A DNA stretch of 64,000 nucleotides. Source: Candidatus Phycorickettsia trachydisci (lineage in GTDB: Bacteria; Pseudomonadota; Alphaproteobacteria; Rickettsiales; Rickettsiaceae). Position 1 is the stretch's first letter. Every line of letters begins with the position of its first letter. The position numbers and the translations under genes are program-made. Shown here piece after piece: positions 1-8,929 of this stretch. The notes below the pieces were generated by a model, which was not told the origin of the DNA, ran no database searches, and was given only the letters and a program-made list of their open reading frames with translations. The stretch is taken from contig NZ_CP027845.1 of NCBI RefSeq assembly GCF_003015145.1, forward strand, positions 620,001-684,000, written 5' to 3'.

Positions 1-2
1 AT

Positions 3-1508
3 CGTTTATATGATTATATTTATCTATGCCTTTTTCCTCAAATTAAGGGCAAAGTAATAAAATATTTTTATGATTATATTCAAAAACAAAGTCATACGTT
101 TTTTCAACAACAACTCGCAGGCAATCTTTCCGATCGAATCTTAGAAGCAGCTCGCGCGTTTGAAGACTTTTTACATGGAGCAAGTGATAAAGTAGTGAAA
201 AAATTAATCGGCATTATCGGAGCTTTAATCACAACATGTTACATAAATAAACTTTTCGCTGGTATCTTCTCTATCTGGATAATTATTGTCTATACAATAA
301 GTTTTTTTGTATCACCTATAATCAAGAAATTTTCTCGTAATTTAGCAGCAAGTCGCAGCGAGATAGGAGGTAAAATTATAGATTGTATACATAATATCTT
401 GTCTATTCGTATGTTTAACGGCTACGATCAAGAGCTGCTTTATATGGAAAAGCCTGTACAAAATTTCATCAAAAGTGATGTGGAATTACATAAAAGCATG
501 CTAATTATCCGATATTTTTTGGGGCTTGCATCCACTGCTGCTGTATTTGGAGTGATGTACTACTTAAGCAAGCTATATACCCATAACCAAATGAGCATAG
601 GTGATTTTATACAAGTTATGTATCTTTGTCATACTATATCTAAAGAAATATGGGAGTTAACAGAAGAAGCAGGAGATGTATTTGAGAATTATGGCGCCTT
701 TGAGCAATCTACAAAACTTCTTGCATCATATATTGTGCAAGATGTAAAAGGTGCAAAAGATCTACAAATTAGTAAGTGTGAGATCATATTTGAAAAAGTA
801 AGTTTTCACTATGGCACCAGCCCACTTTTTATGGATCAATCGGTTGTTATACCAGGAAAACAGAAGGTGGCATTGATTGGAAAATCGGGATCTGGTAAAA
901 CTTCTTTTATAAGCCTGATTACAAGAATGCACGACGTACATAGAGGTCAAATTTTCATTGATGGACAAGATATTTCACAAGTCACGCAACATTCTTTACG
1001 TGACTCAATAAGTTTCATTCCACAAGAGCCAACTTTATTTCAACGTAGCATAAAAGATAATATTAGATATGGTAAACCTGATGCGACGGACGAGGAAATA
1101 ATAGATGCAGCTCAGAAGGCTCATATTCACGAAGCGATCATATCTATGTCAGATGGTTATGATACTATGTGTAGCGAGAAAGGACAAAACCTGTCAGGTG
1201 GCCAAAAACAGCGAATAATTATCGCAAGAGCTATATTAAAAAACGCACCTATACTAATCTTAGATGAAGCAACAAGTAGCTTAGATCCCATTACGGAAAA
1301 ACTTATACGTCAATCCTTAAGTTTCTTGATGCAAGATAAAACCGTTATCTTGATAGCCCATAAACTCTCTAGCGTTGTATCCATGGATAGGATTTTGGTG
1401 TTCAAAAAAGGAAAGATAATCCAAGATGGTAAGCACGAGGAACTAATCAAGCAGGAAGGACTATATCAAAAGCTTTGGACAAGCCATACAGAGGATTTGA
1501 TATTGTAG
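3..1508 (+). CDS. ABC exporter, fused membrane and ATPase domains (5' end outside window)
   Basis: The reading frame is open from the first in-frame codon at base 3, so the gene begins before the window and the GTG at 195 is internal. Codons between 3 and 194 encode a typical ABC-exporter segment (FFQQQLAGNLSDRI), as in MsbA/ATM1-type transporters. The N-terminal part up to about base 700 is a multi-helix membrane domain. The C-terminal part is a complete nucleotide-binding domain: Walker A GKSGSGKT (about 879-902), signature LSGGQKQR (about 1190-1213), Walker B with LDEATSS (about 1255-1275) and the H-loop histidine in IAHKLSS. It should work as a dimer in the inner membrane exporting a lipid, peptide or drug. 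The substrate cannot be told from sequence. No partner gene is visible downstream. Confidence 0.9.
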   Translation, partial: RLYDYIYLCLFPQIKGKVIKYFYDYIQKQSHTFFQQQLAGNLSDRILEAARAFEDFLHGASDKVVKKLIGIIGALITTCYINKLFAGIFSIWIIIVYTISFFVSPIIKKFSRNLAASRSEIGGKIIDCIHNILSIRMFNGYDQELLYMEKPVQNFIKSDVELHKSMLIIRYFLGLASTAAVFGVMYYLSKLYTHNQMSIGDFIQVMYLCHTISKEIWELTEEAGDVFENYGAFEQSTKLLASYIVQDVKGAKDLQISKCEIIFEKVSFHYGTSPLFMDQSVVIPGKQKVALIGKSGSGKTSFISLITRMHDVHRGQIFIDGQDISQVTQHSLRDSISFIPQEPTLFQRSIKDNIRYGKPDATDEEIIDAAQKAHIHEAIISMSDGYDTMCSEKGQNLSGGQKQRIIIARAILKNAPILILDEATSSLDPITEKLIRQSLSFLMQDKTVILIAHKLSSVVSMDRILVFKKGKIIQDGKHEELIKQEGLYQKLWTSHTEDLIL

Positions 1509-1596
1509 CATTTTTAGCAATTTAGCTCACTGGTTCGTATAACTTAGACTATATTTTATTATTTTATTTTTTCTTGATAACATTTATACAAACCTT

Positions 1597-1607
1597 TATG
1601 CTTTAAT
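1597..1607 (+). promoter_or_regulatory. Candidate extended -10 promoter of the first ankyrin gene
   Basis: Bases 1597-1607 read TATGC followed by TTTAAT, an extended -10 element (TG one base before the hexamer). No good -35 at 17 bp. It lies about 28 bp before the start codon at 1635. The same TGC extension occurs before several other genes here. Confidence 0.35.
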
Positions 1608-1634
1608 TAAGATAACTTAAAAATTAGGTGTATA

Positions 1635-2669
1635 ATGTTCTTTCGTCGTTTTTTTGATACTAAAAAATTATCCCCTAGTTCCAAAAACTGCGTCACCTTA
1701 ATAGACGAAATAATGATTTTGATAAAAAAAGAAGGACTTGAGAATTGGCTATCTAACTTAAAAGAACATACCTCAAAGACTAAAGCAAAAATCAAGGCAT
1801 TAAAAAAGCAAGGAGCTGATATCAATCCCCAAGATCTTGAGACTGGTCTTACTGTACTACACTTTATTTGTGCAGGTTTATTGGAAAATAGTTTACTAAA
1901 CGAGTTTGAGGCCAGCCATATAATCAATCCTCCTAATTTCCCTTTATTACATACGGCCGCAGAAAAGAATAATATCAAAGCGATTAGTTGGCTGCTAGAA
2001 AAAGGCCAAAATATTAATCTTCAAAATAGTCATGGCGACACTCCCTTGCACTGGGCAGTAAGCTCTGGAAGGTTTGAGGCGGTTGAACTACTTTTAAAAA
2101 ATCATGCTGACTTCACTATTAAAAGTCAAGAAGGACACACAGCTTTGCATGATCTATTTTTACCTGAAGCAAGAGAATCAACTAGTATTTCTAGATTTTT
2201 TGAGCCCGCAGATGCGGAAGATACAGATAAGGCGAAGCTTAAAATTTTGGCACTTTTAATGTATCATGGCAGTAATGTTAACGAAGTAGATAAAAGTGGC
2301 AGTAGTGTGCTTGAACAAGCAGCATCAATCGAAGCATCTATATCCGCTGATCCTTTACAAAAAGAATTAAATAGAAAATTGATCCTATTGTTATTAAATA
2401 AACAAGATTTAAATATACCTTTATCGGTACCATTGATACACAATCTTTTAACTAGCATACCTAATATTACACAGCTATTTTCTATAAATTTTTCTGATAA
2501 AGTAAAAACCAATGCTATAAATAAAGTATGTCAAACTCTCGAAAACTGTTGCTCTCCTGAATCTACAGAAGCTACAAAATTTATTAAAGAGCATTATGAC
2601 TTACGCGAAACGACTCCTACAACAGAATTAGGGGTAGAATTAATCTCATTGGTTGAAATGGAAGGGTAA
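1635..2669 (+). CDS. Ankyrin-repeat protein, 344 aa
   Basis: Ankyrin repeats occupy roughly residues 45-235. The clearest are at about 101-131 (PLLHTAAEKNN), 132-164 (GDTPLHWAVSSGRFEAVELL) and 165-235 (GHTALHDL, with an insertion before the next helix pair). No signal peptide or membrane helix is seen, so the protein is probably cytoplasmic or delivered by a secretion system. The C-terminal 110 residues have no motif I recognise. A GGTG element lies close before the ATG. Ankyrin proteins in Rickettsiales are often secreted effectors, and the window carries type IV secretion genes, but translocation of this protein is inference. A second ankyrin gene follows on the same strand. Confidence 0.85.
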   Translation: MFFRRFFDTKKLSPSSKNCVTLIDEIMILIKKEGLENWLSNLKEHTSKTKAKIKALKKQGADINPQDLETGLTVLHFICAGLLENSLLNEFEASHIINPPNFPLLHTAAEKNNIKAISWLLEKGQNINLQNSHGDTPLHWAVSSGRFEAVELLLKNHADFTIKSQEGHTALHDLFLPEARESTSISRFFEPADAEDTDKAKLKILALLMYHGSNVNEVDKSGSSVLEQAASIEASISADPLQKELNRKLILLLLNKQDLNIPLSVPLIHNLLTSIPNITQLFSINFSDKVKTNAINKVCQTLENCCSPESTEATKFIKEHYDLRETTPTTELGVELISLVEMEG

Positions 2670-2914
2670 ACTAATAACCTTCAGTTTTAATTAATTATCA
2701 CTATCCAAATTAGTAGATTGATTAAAGATTCTACAGATCCAAATGCTTTTGTGTTATTATTTTTAACAAATTCATTTTATTCATAACGTTATATTGACAA
2801 CAATCCCAAAACGTATCACTATATATTGAATTTTTTGTTAAGGTGAAATGAATTCCTAAAAACTTTCCCTTCTTATTCAAACATATTGCACTTGTTGTAT
2901 GACAAACCGTAGAA

Positions 2915-4591
2915 ATGAAAACCAAACACTTTAATCTAGAAGGCTATAATCCATTGGGATATTATTTTAAAACACCTTTAGAATATGCTATTGAACTGAG
3001 AAATTTTAAAGCTATACAACTCTTAACTGCAAATTATACGGTAATCAATTATCAAAATCTAAATAATCTTATGGAGATGTCTAAACATAATCCTTATAGC
3101 TATGCGACATCTATACTTATGTCTATATTATATGGAGCTATCGCAGCTAAAAGAATGGATTTAATAGAGCTTTTATTAACAAACATACCTAAACAAGCTA
3201 TAGTGCATAATAGCCCTGCACTATTGAAAATTTTTTGTGCTCAACCCAGGTTTTCTACCAATTTCTCCAATCACACAAAAAGCAACTATTTTAAATTAGA
3301 AAAAATTATCAAATTACTTTTGGATAATGGTCTGGATTTAACATCTGTAGAAACAAATACGGGTAGCAATATACTCCACATATTTTCTGAATTTGGAATA
3401 TCAGGCGAAGATTATAAATTAAGTAATCAGATAGATATTAATAAGACGGATCACTTTGGTCAAACGCCTTTAATAAAGGCAGCTGAAATGAGTAATTTTA
3501 GAATTATAGAATACTTAATAAAGCAAGGAGTTGACGTAAAGTTAAAAGATTTAGGAGATAACACCGCCTTACATTTCATAGTTGCCAACAGAGCTTATCA
3601 GCCAAGGTTGGCAGCGAAAATAATAACACTCCTTTTGAATAAGGGAGCTGATCCTCATGATAAAAATATTGAAAGTCTTACGCCCGTGGACTATCTTCTG
3701 AAAGATCAATTTTCAAGAGAATGCTTTCTTGCTTTCTATATGCATGGAATAAAATTTGATTTTAAAAATGAAAAATTGCGCTGCAAATTAGCTAAAAAAA
3801 TTAAGTATTTTAAAATCAAAGCTTCAAATAAAATAGAACTAGTGGAACGGCTGCTTTTTAAATTAGTTTTTTTAAAAGAATTTAGCGAAGAAGAACAACC
3901 AGAAGATGTTCAAGCAGCTAAAATTAATATAATAAATGAGTTAACCATTGAGCTTACAAAATCTCTAGACAAACTACCCAATACCAAAAAGGATCTTCGT
4001 AAACTACCTACAATGAATTTAGAACATATGGGTTTGTTGAACCCTTTACAAAACATAAATAATGTTTCTGGTGTTATAAAAGAATTGTATAAACAAATAC
4101 TAAAGGAAAATATGGATAAATTTTCTGACCCAATAAAAGAACTTTATAATAAGTTACTAAGTTTTATAGACGAAATTAGTCCCAAAGTAAAAAATAGTTT
4201 AAAAAAGATAGAAAAAAGTGCTACCGATTCACTAAATCACGAACTACAACAAGATGATAATGTTATAAATTTTGAGAACCGCTTAACTCAATTATCTCCA
4301 TTTGGAGAGCCTATCGCAAATCTCATCAGTTTCTTTAAAGGAGAAGATATTGAAAATTTACTCTTAGCCATCAAAAATCCTCCAAAATTAGAAAAATCTA
4401 AGCAGTGTATCGAAAAAAGCAATAAACGTATCAAGCTATCTGAAAATATAAATATAAACTATCCTAAGGCCATTTGTATCGGAGAATATTGGGGTTATGC
4501 AGAACCATCTTCAGAAATCTCAGAATTAACAAATACTAGCAATACCCCCAATTTAGAAATTCTGGGATCTAATAAATATTTTATTTATTAA
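2915..4591 (+). CDS. Ankyrin-repeat protein, 558 aa
   Basis: Ankyrin repeats are visible near the N-terminus (about residues 12-50, TPLEYAIELRNFKAIQLL) and again at about 180-270 (FGQTPLIKAAEMSNF, NTALHFIV, LLLNKGADPHDKN). The C-terminal half is rich in Lys, Leu and Asn, is predicted helical by eye, and has no known motif. There is no signal peptide or membrane segment. The start is uncertain. An in-frame stop lies at 2900-2902, so the ATG at 2915 is the first available, yet the protein begins almost inside an ankyrin repeat. A better ribosome-binding site (AAGGTGAA before an ATG at 2848) lies upstream in a different frame and is quickly closed. This suggests either an N-terminally eroded gene or a weak start. 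Confidence 0.78.
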   Translation: MKTKHFNLEGYNPLGYYFKTPLEYAIELRNFKAIQLLTANYTVINYQNLNNLMEMSKHNPYSYATSILMSILYGAIAAKRMDLIELLLTNIPKQAIVHNSPALLKIFCAQPRFSTNFSNHTKSNYFKLEKIIKLLLDNGLDLTSVETNTGSNILHIFSEFGISGEDYKLSNQIDINKTDHFGQTPLIKAAEMSNFRIIEYLIKQGVDVKLKDLGDNTALHFIVANRAYQPRLAAKIITLLLNKGADPHDKNIESLTPVDYLLKDQFSRECFLAFYMHGIKFDFKNEKLRCKLAKKIKYFKIKASNKIELVERLLFKLVFLKEFSEEEQPEDVQAAKINIINELTIELTKSLDKLPNTKKDLRKLPTMNLEHMGLLNPLQNINNVSGVIKELYKQILKENMDKFSDPIKELYNKLLSFIDEISPKVKNSLKKIEKSATDSLNHELQQDDNVINFENRLTQLSPFGEPIANLISFFKGEDIENLLLAIKNPPKLEKSKQCIEKSNKRIKLSENININYPKAICIGEYWGYAEPSSEISELTNTSNTPNLEILGSNKYFIY

Positions 4592-4604
4592 TCTTCTCCC
4601 TTTT

Positions 4605-5054
4605 TTAGTTTTTGATAGATTTAATGAAATTTATAAAATCCTCAGGCGTACTAAAATCTTTATAAACTGACGCAAAACGTACACAAGATACTAAATCAAG
4701 CTTCAATAGCTCTTGCATAAGCATTTCACCGATTTTACGGCTGGAAATTTCCTTTAATTTTGATGACTCAATTTGATTTATAGTATCGTTAATTATCTTG
4801 TCTAATTCATTGATAGGAATATTTCTCTTACGAGTAGCTGTTTGAACAGATTGCCTAATTTTATTACGATCAAAAGGCTTACGAATGCCCGATTTTTTAA
4901 TTACATATAGTTCTTTAAAATATATTCTCTCAACAGTACTAAATTTATTGTGACAACTACCACAATATCTCCGACGACGCACTACTGTATGATTACTAGT
5001 AGTACGAGAGTCTTTAACTTGGGTATCTTCCGAATTACAAAACGGACACTTCAT
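4605..5054 (-). CDS. nrdR: Transcriptional repressor NrdR
   Basis: NrdR represses ribonucleotide reductase genes in response to ATP/dATP. The 149-residue length is typical. The N-terminus carries a zinc ribbon with two CxxC pairs (CPFC near residue 3 and CGSC near 31) and the RRRRY stretch. Residues about 49-139 form the ATP-cone (KKSGIRKPFDRNKI). The start overlaps the end of pth by 20 bases on the same strand, so the two are probably translated from one message. No NrdR-box candidate was identified in the window and no nrdA/nrdB gene is present here, so its targets lie elsewhere. Confidence 0.95.
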   Translation of the reverse strand: MKCPFCNSEDTQVKDSRTTSNHTVVRRRRYCGSCHNKFSTVERIYFKELYVIKKSGIRKPFDRNKIRQSVQTATRKRNIPINELDKIINDTINQIESSKLKEISSRKIGEMLMQELLKLDLVSCVRFASVYKDFSTPEDFINFIKSIKN

Positions 5055-5619
5055 AACTAATATGTTTCATAACTGAATCTACAAAAATGCTCACATTTTT
5101 ATTAAACAACAACTCTAAATTATTTATAATTCCTTCATAACAAATGCTTAAAACTGTTTGTTCTTGCTCACTCATTTTTCCTAAAACGTAGCTACTTGCA
5201 TCCCAAACATCCGAGCGACCTATTCCTATTCTAACTCTAAAATAAGAATTACCTATAGCATTATCTATAGATTTAATACCATTATGCCCTCCACTACCTC
5301 CTCCAAGCTTGCAACGAACTTTTCCAAGAGCTAAATCTAAATCGTCATGAATAACAATTAAATGAGAAGGAGGAATTTTATAATAGTGCATTACTGGCTG
5401 AACACTACTTCCAGAAAGGTTCATGTAAGTTTGAGGCTTTAACAATATAATTTCATGGTCATGAAAATCAAGTTTAGCAAATTCCCCTTTAAACTTAGAT
5501 TTAAAGTTAAATTTTAAGCCAAATTTCTGGGCTAATTGATCAAGAAAAATAAAACCTACGTTATGTCTAGTATTATGGTACTCATTACCAAAATTACCCA
5601 GACCGCATATCAACAACAT
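5035..5619 (-). CDS. pth: Peptidyl-tRNA hydrolase
   Basis: Releases tRNA from peptidyl-tRNAs that drop off the ribosome. The family core is clear: LLICGLGNFGNEYHNTRHNVGF at the N-terminus with the catalytic His in NTRHN, then KPQTYMNLSG, and HDDLDL followed by GGGSGGHNGIKS. I chose the start at 5619 (MLLICGLGN) because a longer frame starting at 5661 would run through the tRNA-Val gene and add residues that are not part of the family. The resulting 194 residues is a normal length. It lies just after tRNA-Val and overlaps nrdR by 20 bases. Confidence 0.95.
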   Translation of the reverse strand: MLLICGLGNFGNEYHNTRHNVGFIFLDQLAQKFGLKFNFKSKFKGEFAKLDFHDHEIILLKPQTYMNLSGSSVQPVMHYYKIPPSHLIVIHDDLDLALGKVRCKLGGGSGGHNGIKSIDNAIGNSYFRVRIGIGRSDVWDASSYVLGKMSEQEQTVLSICYEGIINNLELLFNKNVSIFVDSVMKHISYEVSVL

Positions 5620-5634
5620 GTCAAATTTGATTGA

Positions 5635-5711
5635 TGGTGGGCAGTAGTGGGCTCGAACCACCGACCTCTACGATGTCAACGTAGTGCTCTAACCAGCTGA
5701 GCTAACTGCCC
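5635..5711 (-). tRNA. tRNA-Val (GAC)
   Basis: On the minus strand a full cloverleaf can be drawn: acceptor GGGCAGT/ACTGCCC, D-arm with GCTC...GAGC, anticodon stem CTACG/CGTAG with loop TTGACAT (anticodon GAC), T-arm with TTCGAGC loop. The 3' ACCA is encoded (bases 5638 down to 5635). It sits between dnaN and pth on the same strand and may be processed from their transcript. Confidence 0.97.
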
Positions 5712-5756
5712 GTTATTATGAAGATAGTATAGGAAAGCAACTCCAAATTCAAGTTG

Positions 5757-6902
5757 CTAGGTTATTTTAATTAACATTATCACAAATAAACACCTTGGCA
5801 ATTGATCTGATGTAATAAGTACAGGCAAAGATGATGACTTGAGATCTATTGTTACTTTGGCATCAGCTTGTTTAATTAGTGATAAGATATCAAGAATATA
5901 CCTAGGCTGAAATGCAATAGTTAAAGGCTCTCCTTTGTACTTAAAGAATTTGTGTTCTATGACCTGTTTGGCCTTACCTTTAGAATGAGTATAAGCAGAA
6001 ATTTCCACCTCTTTTTCACTTATGGACATTTTAACTGCCCTCGAGTTTTCATCGGTAATAAATGCGATCCGCTCTATTGCACTTGCTAAATGAGATTTTT
6101 GAATAACCAGCTTATTGTCATTATTTTTAGGGATGATGCTTGTATATTCAGGGAAAGATCCATCAATAAGCTTGGATACTATACACATCTTAGGTGAGCT
6201 AAATTGTACTATATTATGGTGCAAGGTAACTTTTAAAATCTCTTGACCGGAGCTAGCGGAGCTTAAGTTTTTGAGAAAAGATACTGTCTTGGTTGGCAGT
6301 ATCATAGCAAAGTTATTATGTACCCCCTTGCTTTCCAAATTAAATGCAGAAAGCCTAAAATTATCTGTAGATGCTGCATGTATTTGGTTATTAGCACCAT
6401 AAATATAAATTCCATTTATGTTATATCTAATCTCGTCTTTCGATAATGAAAAATCTGTACAATTGATAAGATCAAACAAATCGCTGCTAAGTATCTCGAA
6501 TGATACTGGAGAAGTAATAACAGGGAATGTTGGAAATGAATTTGGAGATAAAGCAATTAATCGGAGTTCAAAGCTAATGGAAGACAGAAGTAACTCGTTA
6601 GATTCGGGGATATATAAAATCCTGATAAATTCATCAGCAAGCCCTCTGATCATCCTTTCCAAAATTCTCCCCTCAACTATTAGACTCAAGGATTCATTTT
6701 GAATTTTTGCTCCCAAAAACTGCCGAATAAAAATACTACCATCAGTAGCCTCAATACAAAGCTTATCTTCTGAAACAAAGAGCTTGACGCAGGATAAGGT
6801 TTGCTCTACGTTCCTTTTTTCGATGACAGCAGTCACCGCTGAGAGGCAACTTGCTAGTTCTTTACTCGAAACCTCTATATCAAATGCTTCAGAAGAAAAC
6901 AT
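5757..6902 (-). CDS. dnaN: DNA polymerase III beta subunit (sliding clamp)
   Basis: The clamp encircles DNA and tethers the replicative polymerase. The 381-residue length and the three repeated clamp folds match the family. Recognisable landmarks are the N-terminal IEVSSKELASCLSAV, the TDNFRLSAF motif near residue 180, and the C-terminal region ending in a VIM-type segment (LFVIMLIKIT), although the usual MPMR ending is altered to MLIK. It lies between tsf and tRNA-Val on the same strand, not beside dnaA. A 36-base gap separates it from tsf, so co-transcription is likely. Confidence 0.95.
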   Translation of the reverse strand: MFSSEAFDIEVSSKELASCLSAVTAVIEKRNVEQTLSCVKLFVSEDKLCIEATDGSIFIRQFLGAKIQNESLSLIVEGRILERMIRGLADEFIRILYIPESNELLLSSISFELRLIALSPNSFPTFPVITSPVSFEILSSDLFDLINCTDFSLSKDEIRYNINGIYIYGANNQIHAASTDNFRLSAFNLESKGVHNNFAMILPTKTVSFLKNLSSASSGQEILKVTLHHNIVQFSSPKMCIVSKLIDGSFPEYTSIIPKNNDNKLVIQKSHLASAIERIAFITDENSRAVKMSISEKEVEISAYTHSKGKAKQVIEHKFFKYKGEPLTIAFQPRYILDILSLIKQADAKVTIDLKSSSLPVLITSDQLPRCLFVIMLIKIT

Positions 6903-6938
6903 ATTACTAACTTTTTGTATTCTAGAATAGTAATTCTA

Positions 6939-7805
6939 CTATACTATTTCACCCAATTCAAATTTTTTGTAAGCGCTAATTTTAACATCTACGCCTAAAT
7001 CTTTAGCAACATTAGCAACAAAGTCTTTGATTTTTGTTTTACCGTCAAAAATACTGACTTGCTCATTTAGTACAACCTCTTCTAAGAACTTACGCAGACG
7101 GCCTTCAGCCATTTTTTCTATTACAGCTTCAGGTTTACCAGAGGCTTTAGCTTGTTCAGTGAAAATTTCTTTTTCTTTCTGTAATACCTCTGAAGACATA
7201 TCAGCAGAATTTAAAACCAATGGTTTCATAGCAGCTATATGCATTGCAACCTTACGTCCTAAGTCTTCTAACTTATCTTTGCTTGCATTTGAAGTAAGCT
7301 CTACCAACACAGCAATTTTGCCAGAATTATTGGAGTATGCGTTGTGAATATATGAAAATAAATTATTCTTACTCTCGATTGCCACGACCCTCCTGAATGT
7401 AAGGTTTTCACCCAAAACAGCAGATTGCTCTAAAACATAATCTGATATCTTCTTACCTCCAGAGGTTGAATTAAGAAGAGTCTCTTTATCAAATACATTT
7501 AACTCAAAAGCGTAATCCAAAAGTTGATTTAACACTTTTTGAAAATTTTCATTACGAGCAACAAAGTCAGTTTCGCAATTTAATTCAATTAGTACGCCTT
7601 TATTATCTCTAACAGAAAAAGCAACGGCACCCTCCTTAGTCTCTCTACCAGCCTTTTTAGAGGCAGATGCAATTCCCTTTTTTCTCAATAATTCTATAGC
7701 TTTTTCAATGTCACCGCCAGTCTCAACAAGGGCCTTTTTGCAATCCATTATACCAGCACCGGTTTTATTTCTTAAATTATTTACTAATTCTGCTGTTATT
7801 GTCAT
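6939..7805 (-). CDS. tsf: Translation elongation factor Ts
   Basis: EF-Ts is the nucleotide exchange factor of EF-Tu. The N-terminal UBA-like domain is clear (VNNLRNKTGAGIMDCKKAL) and is followed by the conserved ETDFVARN in the core. I place the start at 7805 (MTITAELV), where family members begin. An in-frame ATG at 7841 would add 12 unusual residues (MPSSSINKLNTT). About 288 residues is a normal length. It follows rpsB with a short gap, the usual arrangement, and precedes dnaN. Confidence 0.95.
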   Translation of the reverse strand: MTITAELVNNLRNKTGAGIMDCKKALVETGGDIEKAIELLRKKGIASASKKAGRETKEGAVAFSVRDNKGVLIELNCETDFVARNENFQKVLNQLLDYAFELNVFDKETLLNSTSGGKKISDYVLEQSAVLGENLTFRRVVAIESKNNLFSYIHNAYSNNSGKIAVLVELTSNASKDKLEDLGRKVAMHIAAMKPLVLNSADMSSEVLQKEKEIFTEQAKASGKPEAVIEKMAEGRLRKFLEEVVLNEQVSIFDGKTKIKDFVANVAKDLGVDVKISAYKKFELGEIV

Positions 7806-7864
7806 AGTAGTATTTAGTTTATTAATTGATGATGAAGGCAAAAATATATTTATCTTGCCTTATT

Positions 7865-8725
7865 TTATTCTTCTATAATTTTTTGGAATTCTTCAGATAC
7901 AGCCTGGTCTATCTTTTTCGCAGCCTTATTTGTATATTTTTTCTTCTGCTCTGTTTTTGCAACTTTTTTCACCTTAGGAGCATCTTTAATATCACTGACT
8001 GAACCGATATCAACACCTGAGGCGATTAATGACTCTTCTATACCAGCAAGAGCGCTTTCAGCAAAAGCCTTACAGTATAAAGTGATAGCTCTAACTGCAT
8101 CATCATTACCAGGCACAACATATTTAATACCAACTGGATTTGAATCAGTATCGCATATTGCAATCACGGGAACGTCAAGCTTTTTAGCCTCATCAATCGC
8201 TACTCTATCTTCTTTTGTATCCATAACAATCATAAGATCAGGCTTTCCTCCCATATCTCTAATACCACCTAAAGATTTAAGCAGTTTATCTCTTGTTCTT
8301 GATAAATCAAGCAGCTCTTTTTTTGTGTAGATTTGATTTTCCGCTGAATTTTCTATGGTTTTTTCAATTTCATCAAGCTTTTTGATGGATTTAGATATGG
8401 TTACCCAATTCGTTAAGGTACCACCAAGCCATCTTGTTGAAACGTAGTATTGACCACATTTTTTAGCGTATTCAGCCACAATGCTAGAAGCTTGAATCTT
8501 GCTTCCTACAAAAAGGATTCTGCCATTATTCTTAACGCATTCATAAACAGCCTTTTGCGCTTCTTTTAAGAGCACTAAAGTTTGTCTTAAATCGATAATA
8601 TGTAACTTGTTTTTTTGACCATAAATATACGGAGACATTTTAGGATTCCAGTTTGAAGTCTTATGACCAAAATGAACGCCTGCATCCCACAGGTCTTTAA
8701 TACTTATTTCTGAAATATTTGACAC
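7865..8725 (-). CDS. rpsB: 30S ribosomal protein S2
   Basis: S2 belongs to the small ribosomal subunit. Signature stretches include LWDAGVHFGHKTSNWNPKM at the N-terminus, IIDLRQT, TRWLGGTLTNW and the C-terminal AICDTDSNP with GNDDA. At 286 residues it carries a Lys-rich C-terminal extension (KVAKTEQKKKYTNKAAK). The first gene of a block running rpsB-tsf-dnaN-tRNA-Val-pth-nrdR, with a strong promoter candidate about 80 bases upstream. Confidence 0.97.
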   Translation of the reverse strand: MSNISEISIKDLWDAGVHFGHKTSNWNPKMSPYIYGQKNKLHIIDLRQTLVLLKEAQKAVYECVKNNGRILFVGSKIQASSIVAEYAKKCGQYYVSTRWLGGTLTNWVTISKSIKKLDEIEKTIENSAENQIYTKKELLDLSRTRDKLLKSLGGIRDMGGKPDLMIVMDTKEDRVAIDEAKKLDVPVIAICDTDSNPVGIKYVVPGNDDAVRAITLYCKAFAESALAGIEESLIASGVDIGSVSDIKDAPKVKKVAKTEQKKKYTNKAAKKIDQAVSEEFQKIIEE

Positions 8726-8806
8726 TAATTAAAACCATTAAATAAAGCTAAATTTTTAAGGCATCAATAGCCCTTAGCGACAATTACATTTAATTTAACA
8801 GTAGAA

Positions 8807-8835
8807 AGGATAGCATATTAAAACGCCAGTTTCAA
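8807..8835 (-). promoter_or_regulatory. Candidate sigma-70 promoter of rpsB
   Basis: Read on the minus strand: -35 TTGAAA (8835-8830), 17-base spacer, -10 TATCCT (8812-8807), with TGC just before the -10 hexamer (extended -10). Transcription would start near 8800, leaving a leader of about 75 bases before rpsB. Confidence 0.6.
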
Positions 8836-8929
8836 GGAGTTTTTTTGTAGCTAAATTACTAAGAAAAGAGAAAAAATAAAGGAATGCTATAGTACTTGTT
8901 ATAATACTAAAATTTTACCTATACCCTTT

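Noticed and set aside
195-197. GTG at 195 as the start of the ABC transporter
   Set aside because: The frame is open back to base 3 and encodes conserved exporter sequence, so the gene is cut by the window edge.
2731-2925. Minus-strand frame of 64 codons between the ankyrin genes
   Set aside because: No ribosome-binding site, no recognisable motif, and biased composition typical of chance frames in AT-rich DNA.
5619-5661. Longer pth reading frame beginning at 5661
   Set aside because: It runs through the 3' part of tRNA-Val and adds residues upstream of the conserved family start.
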